Positions 9,549 to 16,460 of a stretch of DNA of 64,000 bases are shown here, piece after piece (position 1 is the first letter of the stretch; each line of letters starts with the position of its first letter). Source of the stretch: CAZCPB01 sp044223975 (GTDB lineage: Bacteria > Planctomycetota > Phycisphaerae > Phycisphaerales > UBA1924); the NCBI GenBank assembly GCA_044223975.1, contig JBGALI010000011.1, forward strand, positions 87,107 through 151,106. Direction: 5' to 3'. The notes beneath the pieces are model-generated. The model made no database searches and had not been told where the DNA came from. It worked only from the letters and a program-made list of their open reading frames with translations. The position numbers were made by a program, and so were the translations under genes.

Positions 9549-10105
9549 CGCGCGTCCTCTTCCGGCGAACGGCGCGGTTCACCGAGGTCGATGGCGTGCG
9601 TGGGCGTGAGACGTTCGAAGACGTACTTCGTCAGGCCGTCGTACCTGCCGATGCGGGCTTCCCCGCAGGAGAACCGCACCAGATCGAGGTCCCCGGCGAC
9701 GAGGATGGAGAGCTGCAGGGGCAGCACTCGGCGGTCGAGCGAGAGGCTGCGGATCGCATTGAGGGCGGAATTGGTGACGGTGGCGTCGATGGGGAAGTCC
9801 TGCGCGGCCTCGGCGGCGCGGGTGGCATCGATCGCCCACCAGACGCTTTCGGCGATGGCAGGTGCCTCGCGCGGCGGGTGGTCCCGGAGTGCCGCGGCGG
9901 TGTCGAAGGGCTCTTGCTCGCGGCGCGTGCCGTCGCCGCGCTCGGCGCAGCGCTCCATCGCGTCGCATGCGGCGAGGATGGTCTGGCGGGCGGGACCTTC
10001 GGCGAGCATCGCGAGCGTGCCGCGGCGCACCATGCGCGCGGCGATGAGCACTTGGGCCCACAGGGGGAGCGTTCCGTACTGATCGAGTTCAAAGATGGCG
10101 GGCAA
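9545..10105 (-). CDS. Hypothetical soluble protein, first gene of a three-gene unit
   Basis: A 186-residue, mostly helical soluble protein (MPAIFELDQYGTLPLWAQVL) with no recognisable motif or membrane segment. The start is TTG 10105, with AGGA about seven bases upstream; no in-frame ATG fits. It overlaps the following gene by ATGA. A TACACT -10 at 10153-10158 probably drives the whole three-gene unit. Conserved-looking parts are VWWAIDATRAAEAAQDFPID and LDRRVLPLQLSILVAGD. Function unknown. Confidence 0.6.
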   Translation of the reverse strand: MPAIFELDQYGTLPLWAQVLIAARMVRRGTLAMLAEGPARQTILAACDAMERCAERGDGTRREQEPFDTAAALRDHPPREAPAIAESVWWAIDATRAAEAAQDFPIDATVTNSALNAIRSLSLDRRVLPLQLSILVAGDLDLVRFSCGEARIGRYDGLTKYVFERLTPTHAIDLGEPRRSPEEDAR

Positions 10106-10152
10106 GGGCGGTCCTGGTTCGATCGACGCGGCGGGGGGTTGGTGGGGCGGAC

Positions 10153-10158
10153 CAGTGT
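10153..10158 (-). promoter_or_regulatory. -10 hexamer TACACT upstream of the 10105-8041 unit
   Basis: TACACT on the minus strand, about 48 bases before TTG 10105. No clear -35 element is seen. Confidence 0.4.
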
Positions 10159-10311
10159 AATCAGGCTTGTGCGCGGGCGTGGAAGACGGGTGGGTTCGGG
10201 CCGCGGGCGCGCGGGGGGAGGGGGACGCGCCGGCGCGGGGCCTGAAAGGCCCCGCCCCCGGTGGCAGGGGCGCGATTCGCTTGCCTCGCCGTGCTGCGCC
10301 GCTCGTTCAGT

Positions 10312-10317
10312 TACGCT
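10312..10317 (+). promoter_or_regulatory. -10 hexamer TACGCT, leaderless start of the esterase gene
   Basis: TACGCT ends six bases before ATG 10324. This selects the lipoprotein start over the in-frame ATG at 10261. Confidence 0.6.
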
Positions 10318-10323
10318 GCACCC

Positions 10324-11181
10324 ATGCTTATGAGAATGGTTGCCGCGATTGTGATGGTATCGGTGTTGGCGGGTTGCACGGCAGAGCATTCTCCGTGCGC
10401 GGGGCGGGCGATGGAGGAGCGTCCCGGCGCGGCAGAGCCGCTGGTGATCGGGGAGTGGTTCACAATCGACTCGCGCGTGCTCGGCGAAGTGCGGCGTGTG
10501 AACGTGTTCGTGCCGACGGTGTACGGCGAGAAGATCGAGGCACCGATGCCCGTGCTGTACATGCCCGACGGGGGGCTCGATGAGGATTTCCTGCACGTGG
10601 CGGGGTTGGTGCAGGTGCTGGTGAGCAACGGGAGCATGCGGCCGTTCGTGCTGGTGGGGATTCCCAACACGCAGCGGAGGCGCGACCTCACCGGGCCGAC
10701 GTCCAACTTGGAGGACAGGAAGGTGGCGCCGGTGGTGGGGGGCTCGGCGACGTTCCGACGGTTTATCAAGGAGGAGCTGATGCCGGCGGTGAAGGCGCGG
10801 TACCGCACCACGGACGAAGCCGCGATTGTCGGCGAGTCATTGGCCGGGCTGTTCGTGGTGGAGACTTTGGTGGTCGAGCCGAGCCTGTTCCAAACGTACA
10901 TCGCGATCGACCCGAGCCTGTGGTGGAACGATGGGGGGATTCTGAAGGACGCGGCAGCGCGCGCCGGTCGCGGCGGGTCTGGCGCGAAACCGACGGTTTT
11001 TCTGACCAACAGCGGTGAGGAGCGTGTGGAGGGGCAGGCGTCGCGGCTGGCGGCGGTGCTTGAGGCGCGCGGCGACGTGGTGGTGAAGTACATGCCCCTG
11101 GAAGGGGCGAAGCACGCGACGATCTACCACCAGGCGGCGCTGGTGGCGTTCGGGACGGTGCTGGCGCCGGGGTCGAAGTGA
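10324..11181 (+). CDS. Esterase D/Fes-like alpha/beta-hydrolase lipoprotein
   Basis: A 285-residue predicted lipoprotein (MLMRMVAAIVMVSVLAGC, lipobox Cys18) with an alpha/beta-hydrolase fold of the esterase D/enterochelin-esterase type. The nucleophile elbow is GESLAG (Ser172), the likely catalytic His is His264 in GAKHATIY, and PVLYMPDGG forms the oxyanion-side strand. Family members hydrolyse carboxyl esters, including siderophore esters, acetylated sugars and S-formylglutathione. The substrate is not evident here. Placement next to a secreted sulfatase makes polysaccharide de-esterification plausible, but this is inference. The leaderless promoter is at 10312. Confidence 0.82.
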   Translation: MLMRMVAAIVMVSVLAGCTAEHSPCAGRAMEERPGAAEPLVIGEWFTIDSRVLGEVRRVNVFVPTVYGEKIEAPMPVLYMPDGGLDEDFLHVAGLVQVLVSNGSMRPFVLVGIPNTQRRRDLTGPTSNLEDRKVAPVVGGSATFRRFIKEELMPAVKARYRTTDEAAIVGESLAGLFVVETLVVEPSLFQTYIAIDPSLWWNDGGILKDAAARAGRGGSGAKPTVFLTNSGEERVEGQASRLAAVLEARGDVVVKYMPLEGAKHATIYHQAALVAFGTVLAPGSK

Positions 11182-11298
11182 GGATTCGGGGGGTGGAAGG
11201 ATCCGGCCGGCCGTGGCGACCCGCGGCGCGGTGCCTACGTTGTTGGCGCGATTTTTTGTGGAGAGATGTCCCCGCCCAGAGTGTCCTGAGGAATCACC

Positions 11299-12744
11299 AT
11301 GAAGGAAGTCATGCTCGGCGTATGGAAAGTCGTCGCGGCTGCCGCGGTGCTTGCGCTCTGCATCCCCGCGCTCGCACAGCCCTCGGGCCCGAAGCCCAAC
11401 ATCGTGCACATCGTGGCCGATGACCTTGGGTGGAAGGACGTGGGCTTCAACGGGTGCACGGACATCAAAACGCCGAATCTGGACAAACTCGCGGCGGGCG
11501 GTGCGAAGTTCACGCAGTTCTATGTGCAGCCGATGTGCACGCCGACGCGGGCGTGCCTGATGACGGGGCGGTATCCGTTCCGGTACGGGCTGCAGACGGC
11601 GGTGATTCCGTCGGTTTCGGACTACGGCCTCGACACGACCGAGTGGCTGATGCCCCAGTGCCTGAAGGAGGCCGGGTACGCGACAGCGATCATCGGTAAG
11701 TGGCACCTCGGGCACGCGGACAAGAAATTCTGGCCCAGGCAGCGCGGGTTTGATTACCAGTACGGGGCGATGATCGGTGAACTGGACTACTTCACGCACG
11801 ATGAGCACGGCGTTCTGGACTGGTTCAGGGACAACGAGCCGGTGCGAGAAGAAGGGTACACCACGACGCTGATCGGAAAAGACGCGGCGCGGCTGATCGA
11901 GGAGCACGATGCGAGCACGCCTCTGTATCTGTACCTGACGTTCAACGCGCCGCACACGCCGTACCAGGCTCCGCAGGACTACATCGATCGGTACCCGAAC
12001 ATCGAAGACCCGACCCGTCGAACGTACGCGGCGATGGTGACGTGCCTGGACGATGAGATCGGGCGCGTCGTCGCGGCGCTCGACAAGAAAGGGATACGAG
12101 ACAACACCCTGATCCTCTTCCACAGCGATAACGGCGGCACGCGCGATGCGCGGTTCACGGGCATCATGGCGGACGTGTCGAAGATCAAGATCCCCTGCGA
12201 TAACGGCCCGTACCGCGAGGGCAAGGGCACGGTCTACGAGGGCGGCACGCGCGTGTGCGCCCTGGCTAACTGGCCGGGCCACATCAAGGCCCAGACGGTG
12301 GACGGCATGATCCACGCCGTCGACCTCTACCCGACGCTTGCGGCGTTGGCGGGGGCGTCCACCGCCAAGTGCAAGCCGCTCGACGGTCTCAACGTCTGGG
12401 ACACCATCAGCAAGGGCGCTTCATCGCCGCGCACCGAGGTCATCTACAACATCGAGCCCTTCCGCGGCGGCGTGCGGCAGGGAGAATGGAAACTGGTGTG
12501 GCGTACGCTGCTGCCTTCGAGCGTCGAACTCTTCAACCTGGCGAACGATCCCGGGGAGACGGCCAATCTTGCCGCGCAGCATCCGGAGAAGGTTGCGGCG
12601 TTCCAGCAGCGCCTGGACACGTTGGCGAAGGAAGCGACCAAGCCTCTCTTCCTGGTGGACCAGTTCAAAGTCATCATGAAGAACGCCAAGGGCGAGCCGG
12701 TCCTGCCCACCGACGAGGAATTCACCGCGGTGGAAGGGCCATGA
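11299..12744 (+). CDS. Secreted sulfatase (arylsulfatase, formylglycine-dependent)
   Basis: A 481-residue protein with signal peptide (to about residue 27) and a complete sulfatase signature. Cys80 in CTPTR is the residue converted to formylglycine. DD at 41-42 and HSDNGG supply calcium ligands, and GKWHLGH is the second signature. It hydrolyses sulfate esters, and in planctomycetes such enzymes usually attack sulfated algal or host polysaccharides. The fold resembles N-acetylgalactosamine-4-sulfatase/arylsulfatase B types. No formylglycine-generating enzyme is in the window. GAGGA precedes the start by about eight bases. Confidence 0.93.
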   Translation: MKEVMLGVWKVVAAAAVLALCIPALAQPSGPKPNIVHIVADDLGWKDVGFNGCTDIKTPNLDKLAAGGAKFTQFYVQPMCTPTRACLMTGRYPFRYGLQTAVIPSVSDYGLDTTEWLMPQCLKEAGYATAIIGKWHLGHADKKFWPRQRGFDYQYGAMIGELDYFTHDEHGVLDWFRDNEPVREEGYTTTLIGKDAARLIEEHDASTPLYLYLTFNAPHTPYQAPQDYIDRYPNIEDPTRRTYAAMVTCLDDEIGRVVAALDKKGIRDNTLILFHSDNGGTRDARFTGIMADVSKIKIPCDNGPYREGKGTVYEGGTRVCALANWPGHIKAQTVDGMIHAVDLYPTLAALAGASTAKCKPLDGLNVWDTISKGASSPRTEVIYNIEPFRGGVRQGEWKLVWRTLLPSSVELFNLANDPGETANLAAQHPEKVAAFQQRLDTLAKEATKPLFLVDQFKVIMKNAKGEPVLPTDEEFTAVEGP

Positions 12745-12806
12745 GGACGGGGGGTTCTGCCGGCCGGGTTCGTGAAAATGAGGGTGTGGAGGCCCGGGTT
12801 TGCCGG

Positions 12807-12812
12807 TAGACT
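12807..12812 (+). promoter_or_regulatory. -10 hexamer TAGACT upstream of the 43-residue-repeat gene
   Basis: TAGACT lies 46 bases before ATG 12859, giving a leader of about 40 nt that carries a good GAGGAGA ribosome-binding site. It probably also transcribes the AHSA1-like gene downstream. Confidence 0.45.
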
Positions 12813-12858
12813 GCGGACCTGACGGCGGTTCCGCCACCGCCTGGTGAGGAGAGATCGC

Positions 12859-13947
12859 ATGATGCCCACATGGACACCCGAGGGTCGGTCTGCGCGCTGG
12901 CAGTTGTGCGCGGCGTTGGTCATGGGCGCGGTGGCAACGGCGGCCTCTGCATCGTGGACGGTGACCAGCCTGCACAACGGAGCGACATCGCACTCGCAGG
13001 CGTTCGGTGTCGGCGGAGGCGAGCAGGTGGGGTGGGGCCTGGTGGGGAGCGGTTGGAACGCGGGCGTGTGGAGCGGTGCGGCGGGGTCGTGGGTGAACCT
13101 GAATCCCGCCGGGGCCGGGCAATCCGTGGCGTGGCACGCGTTGGGCGGTCAGCAGGTGGGAACTGCGGAGTTCAGCAACATCTCGCACGCGGGGGTGTGG
13201 GCAGGCACGGCGGCCTCGTGGGTGGATCTGCATCCAAGCGGGGCGGCAGCCTCGGAGGGGCGCGGCACGGACGGATCGCAGCAGGTGGGGATGGCGAGCG
13301 TCGGCAGCCTGTGGCGCGCGAGCCTTTGGAGCGGCACCGCTGCTTCGTGGGTGGATTTGGACCCTGCGGGCTCGGCGGGATCGGAGGCGTACGGGATTCA
13401 CGGCGGTCAGCAGGTGGGGATGGCGGATGTCGGGAGCGTGATTCGCGCGAGCCTGTGGACGGGGAGCGCTGCTTCGTGGGTTGATCTGCACCCTTCGGGC
13501 GCCAGCGCCTCGACCGCGTACGGTGTGCACGCGGGGCAGCAGGCGGGGTACGCGACGATCGGCGGGAACAAGCACGCGGGCGTGTGGAGCGGGACGAGCG
13601 CCTCGTGGGTGGACATGAACCCCGCGGGTGCGAGCGAGTCGATCGCGTTTGGCGAGTTCGGCGGTATGCAGGCGGGGTACGCGTACATCGGCGGCATCGA
13701 TCGCGCGGGGGTGGGGAGCGGCACGGCGGGGTCGTGGGTGGACCTTCACGCGGTGCTGCCGGCGGGGTTCTACAACTCGCGGGCGTACGGGATCTGGAAT
13801 GACGGGACGACGACGTACGTGGCGGGGCACGGGTACAACGCCGCGGCAGGGCAGAACGAGGCTCTGCTGTGGGTGATTCCGGCGCCGGCGTCTTTGGCGG
13901 TGATGGGAGTTGGGGCGGCGGTCGCGGCGCGGCGCCGGCGCGGGTGA
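12859..13947 (+). CDS. PEP-CTERM-like protein with six 43-residue repeats
   Basis: A 362-residue exported protein: signal peptide up to about residue 31, then about six tandem repeats of 43 residues with the core QQVGxAxxGxxxxAxxWSGT and SWVDLHPSGA. It ends in the tail IPAPASLAVMGVGAAVAARR, a PEP-CTERM-type sorting signal. GAGGAGA lies just upstream of ATG 12859, so the in-frame GTG at 12844 is rejected. The repeats look like a beta-propeller or beta-solenoid, comparable to HAF-type repeats, and probably form a surface structure. The last repeat is degenerate (GVGSGTAGSWVDLHAVLP). Function unknown; the AHSA1-like gene follows after 18 bases. Confidence 0.78.
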   Translation: MMPTWTPEGRSARWQLCAALVMGAVATAASASWTVTSLHNGATSHSQAFGVGGGEQVGWGLVGSGWNAGVWSGAAGSWVNLNPAGAGQSVAWHALGGQQVGTAEFSNISHAGVWAGTAASWVDLHPSGAAASEGRGTDGSQQVGMASVGSLWRASLWSGTAASWVDLDPAGSAGSEAYGIHGGQQVGMADVGSVIRASLWTGSAASWVDLHPSGASASTAYGVHAGQQAGYATIGGNKHAGVWSGTSASWVDMNPAGASESIAFGEFGGMQAGYAYIGGIDRAGVGSGTAGSWVDLHAVLPAGFYNSRAYGIWNDGTTTYVAGHGYNAAAGQNEALLWVIPAPASLAVMGVGAAVAARRRRG

Positions 13948-13965
13948 TTCAGAGGAGACTTATTC

Positions 13966-14415
13966 ATGGCTGATGAAAAGCACACGGTCCGGCTGCATCG
14001 CGTGATCAAGTGTCCGGCGGACCGGCTGTACCGGGCGTTCACGGACCCGAGGGCTCTGGTGAAGTGGATGGCGCCGCACGGGTTTGTGTCGGAGGTGCAC
14101 TCCATGGACGCCCGCGTGGGCGGTGGATACCGGATGTCGTTCACGAATTTCAATACCGGGCAGTCGCACTCATTCGGCGGGAAGTATGTCGAGCTCAAGC
14201 CGGGCGAGCTGTTGCGGTACACGGACACGTTCGATGATCCAAACCTGTCCGGACAGATGCAGGTCACCATCAGATTGCGGCCGGTGGTGTGCGGGACCGA
14301 GCTGACAATCGTGCAGGAGAACATCCCGGCGGTGATCCCGACGGAGATGTGCTACCTGGGGTGGCAGGAGTCGCTGGGGATGCTTGTGAACCTGGTGGAA
14401 GCGGCGGTGCCGTAG
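13966..14415 (+). CDS. AHSA1/SRPBCC-domain protein
   Basis: A 149-residue single-domain protein of the activator-of-Hsp90-ATPase-1-like group of the START/Bet v1 superfamily: VIKCPADRLYRAFTDPRALV and KWMAPHGF at the N-terminus, GGKYVELKPGELLRYTDTF centrally, and CYLGWQESLGMLVNLVE at the C-terminus. These proteins form a hydrophobic ligand pocket; bacterial members have diverse and mostly unknown roles and are not true Hsp90 activators. GAGGAG lies 10 bases before ATG, and the gene is 18 bases after the repeat protein gene, so the two may share a transcript. Confidence 0.85.
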   Translation: MADEKHTVRLHRVIKCPADRLYRAFTDPRALVKWMAPHGFVSEVHSMDARVGGGYRMSFTNFNTGQSHSFGGKYVELKPGELLRYTDTFDDPNLSGQMQVTIRLRPVVCGTELTIVQENIPAVIPTEMCYLGWQESLGMLVNLVEAAVP

Positions 14416-14641
14416 GGAGCGGAGGGGCGGGCACGAGGTCCGGAGAGGACTGAGCGTCTGGTTGCGTGGCGTGGGACGCGTCGAAGTGCGCGGGACCGGC
14501 CCTCACGGCACGGGCCTGGGAGTTCGATGCCACCTGCTGCCCGCAGTTGGAGCCCGGGCCACCCGCCGTAATCAACGGAATGCGCTGGCCAACCCACGCG
14601 CCGCGGAGCTGCGAAGGCGCGGCGCCCCTCCTGCTCCGGGT
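14416..14641. other. Convergent intergenic region with a repeat remnant
   Basis: Between two converging genes lies a non-coding stretch. It contains a copy of the 24-bp unit found next to the RAYT gene (14544-14567) and an inverted repeat near 14600-14632 (GCGCCGC and GCGGCGC arms) without a T tract. No gene is supported. Confidence 0.5.
14544..14567 (+). repeat. Solo copy of the 24-bp unit seen in the RAYT island
   Basis: The sequence TTGGAGCCCGGGCCACCCGC here matches the units at 18921-18944 and 19246-19269 at most positions. It lies about 4 kb from them in an intergenic region, as expected for a dispersed repeat remnant. Confidence 0.55.
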
Positions 14642-15235
14642 TCAGTCATTGGGCTTGAACTGATTCTGATGCGTGTGGCAGACGGTGCACGTCCGGCCGG
14701 GGTTGTGGCGGTGGGAGGTGGCGCTGGTGTATTTGTGAAGGTCGGGGCTGCTGCGGTGGCAGGTGTCGCAGACGTTGTCAAAGACCTTGTCCCCGTCGAG
14801 GTCGTTGTCGCAGAACGAGTGAAGCACCGGTTGCCCGACGTCCGTGCCGCGGCTCTCGAAGGTGAGGGGGCGGTGGGTCGTGGAGTCCTTGGCCACCACG
14901 TCGGCGCGGAGCATCTTGAGATTCTTCCTGCCGAAGCGGTTGATCTGGCCGTCGTGAGGATCGTGGCACACCGTGCAGGTCTGGCCGACGTGGTTGCGGG
15001 CTTTGAAGGTTGATACGCCTCCCGGGCCGTGGCATGTCAGGCACATGACTTCCACGTTGGTCGCGATCAGCAGGCTCGGCTGTTTCCCGTTGTGCGTGAG
15101 GTGGCACGAGGAGCAATCGTGCCCGGTGGCGAGCATGGATTTTTCAATCCTCGCGGGCGCGGAGAGGCCCAGGAGCGAGAAGAGCCCGGTGATGGTGGTT
15201 ACGGCAACGACGAGGGAGAGCGTTGAGCGGTTCAT
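14642..15235 (-). CDS. Exported five-heme c-type cytochrome
   Basis: A 197-residue exported protein with five CxxCH heme-binding motifs (Cys41, 65, 87, 156 and 183) and many additional His residues as distal ligands, in the style of NapC/DmsE or doubled-CXXCH electron carriers. The N-terminal hydrophobic segment (about 5-26) is a signal peptide or membrane anchor. Its start overlaps the stop of the upstream beta-propeller gene by ATGA (15235-15238), so the two are translationally coupled. It should carry electrons in the periplasm. The partner oxidase or reductase is not in the window. Confidence 0.88.
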   Translation of the reverse strand: MNRSTLSLVVAVTTITGLFSLLGLSAPARIEKSMLATGHDCSSCHLTHNGKQPSLLIATNVEVMCLTCHGPGGVSTFKARNHVGQTCTVCHDPHDGQINRFGRKNLKMLRADVVAKDSTTHRPLTFESRGTDVGQPVLHSFCDNDLDGDKVFDNVCDTCHRSSPDLHKYTSATSHRHNPGRTCTVCHTHQNQFKPND

Positions 15236-16146
15236 CAGTGCTTCCCCCCTTCCGCGAAGAATTCGACCTTGTGGTCCATGCTGCCGGTCACGTAGAGGTC
15301 GCGGTTCTCGCCCAGGATCAGAATGTCCAGGGGCAGTCGGAGCTGGCCTCGCAGCGCGCCGTATTCGCCGATCGTCGTGACCTGACCACCCGTGGCGCGG
15401 TCCATCACCACCACGCGCCCGAGCCATGCGTCGGCGACGAAGACGTGGCCCGTTTCACCGATGGCAATGCCCTGGGGCTTGGAAAAGTAGTAGCCCTGCG
15501 CGCCATGGCTGCCCGAAATCGAGCCTCGGTAGCCGCCGTCGTAGCCGAACACGGCCACGCGCGGCTCTACATCGTTCTCGATGTCGCCGTAATCGGAGAC
15601 GTACACCTCCTCGGCGGCCGGGTCGATGGTCAGACCGGTCGGGTGCTGGAGAAAGTTGTCGCCCGTGCCGCCGCCAGCGATGGTGGCGATCAGGGTGCCG
15701 TCGCCGGAAAGCGTGAAGACCTTGATGCACTTGGCGCCGCCGTCCACCGCGAAGAGGAGGCTCTTGGCGTGATCGATCGCCAGGTCGGAGGGATCCGCGA
15801 CGGTCTCTGCTTCCCCGCCCAGCACTCCGGTCAATTTCCCCGACTCGTCGTAGATCTCGATGCGATGCAGGGTTTCGTTGCCGACGTAGATGCGACCGGC
15901 GGCCACAGCAAGGCCGGTCACGTTGCCGGCGATCGGGAACTTCGAGAGGACCTTCAGCTTGACGGGGTCGAGGATCGTCACCGATTTCTGGTCGTAGTCG
16001 GTGACGAACACGCGGCCGAGTTCGTCCGCGGCAAGACGGGTCGGGGCTTCGAACCGCTGAAATGCAGGGACGGGTGTGAGTGTTGGCTGGGCGCTTGCCG
16101 CGGTTGAGAGGGCAAGCAGGGAGAGGACGGGGATGAACTTTGTCAT
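15235..16146 (-). CDS. Secreted NHL-type beta-propeller protein
   Basis: A 303-residue exported protein (signal peptide MTKFIPVLSLLALSTAASAQ) with about six propeller blades. NHL-like motifs repeat, for example RLAADELGRVFVTDYDQKSV, PSDLAIDHAKSLLFAVD, PTGLTIDPAAEEVYVSDYGD and PQGIAIGETGHVFVADAWLG. Such propellers bind ligands or partner proteins. The ATGA overlap with the five-heme cytochrome suggests a functional pair, possibly a scaffold or sensing subunit of an extracytoplasmic redox complex. GGAAG lies seven bases before the start. A TCGATATCG motif lies about 90 bases upstream. Confidence 0.82.
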   Translation of the reverse strand: MTKFIPVLSLLALSTAASAQPTLTPVPAFQRFEAPTRLAADELGRVFVTDYDQKSVTILDPVKLKVLSKFPIAGNVTGLAVAAGRIYVGNETLHRIEIYDESGKLTGVLGGEAETVADPSDLAIDHAKSLLFAVDGGAKCIKVFTLSGDGTLIATIAGGGTGDNFLQHPTGLTIDPAAEEVYVSDYGDIENDVEPRVAVFGYDGGYRGSISGSHGAQGYYFSKPQGIAIGETGHVFVADAWLGRVVVMDRATGGQVTTIGEYGALRGQLRLPLDILILGENRDLYVTGSMDHKVEFFAEGGKH

Positions 16147-16460
16147 CGGCTTCTTCCGTCAGCCCTGCCGTGGGCGCCAGGGCGAAATGGAAAACCCCCT
16201 CCGTCAAACAAAAGGACTTGCGGGTTGTTTTATCCGATATCGAGAGGGGTGTCAAGAGCATGTAGAGGGAGCGTGGGTGTGCGCGGCGGGGTGCGAGGTT
16301 GTGCGGGTGGCCGGGAATGTCCGCTCGCCGCAGGGTCCCCGGCCCGCGGACCTAGAGCGGGAAGACAAGCTGGGACCTGAAGGAACAGGTCCGTGCCGCG
16401 CGTGAGCAGGATCGTTTCCCCGGACACCGGCCGGTTGAGGATTGAGCTGTAAGACCGCTC
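16147..16460. other. Intergenic region upstream of the propeller/cytochrome pair
   Basis: This 314-base gap should contain the promoter of the propeller-cytochrome operon (minus strand). It holds the palindromic TCGATATCG at 16235-16243 and an isolated hairpin (GGACCT and AGGTCC arms, 16373-16392) without a T tract. No supported gene is seen; the short open frames lack start signals. Confidence 0.5.
16235..16243 (-). promoter_or_regulatory. TCGATATCG palindrome upstream of the propeller/cytochrome operon
   Basis: Read on the minus strand, TCGATATCG is followed by GATAAAACA. The same 9-mer, followed by TTTAGACA, lies upstream of the GC-dockerin gene at 41133-41141. In both cases it is about 90-100 bases before the start of an exported protein. 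It could be an operator or part of an alternative promoter. Confidence 0.3.

Noticed and set aside
16373..16392. Hairpin as a terminator upstream of the propeller/cytochrome operon
   Set aside because: The 6-bp stem has an 8-base loop and no T tract on either side, so it was described only as a hairpin.
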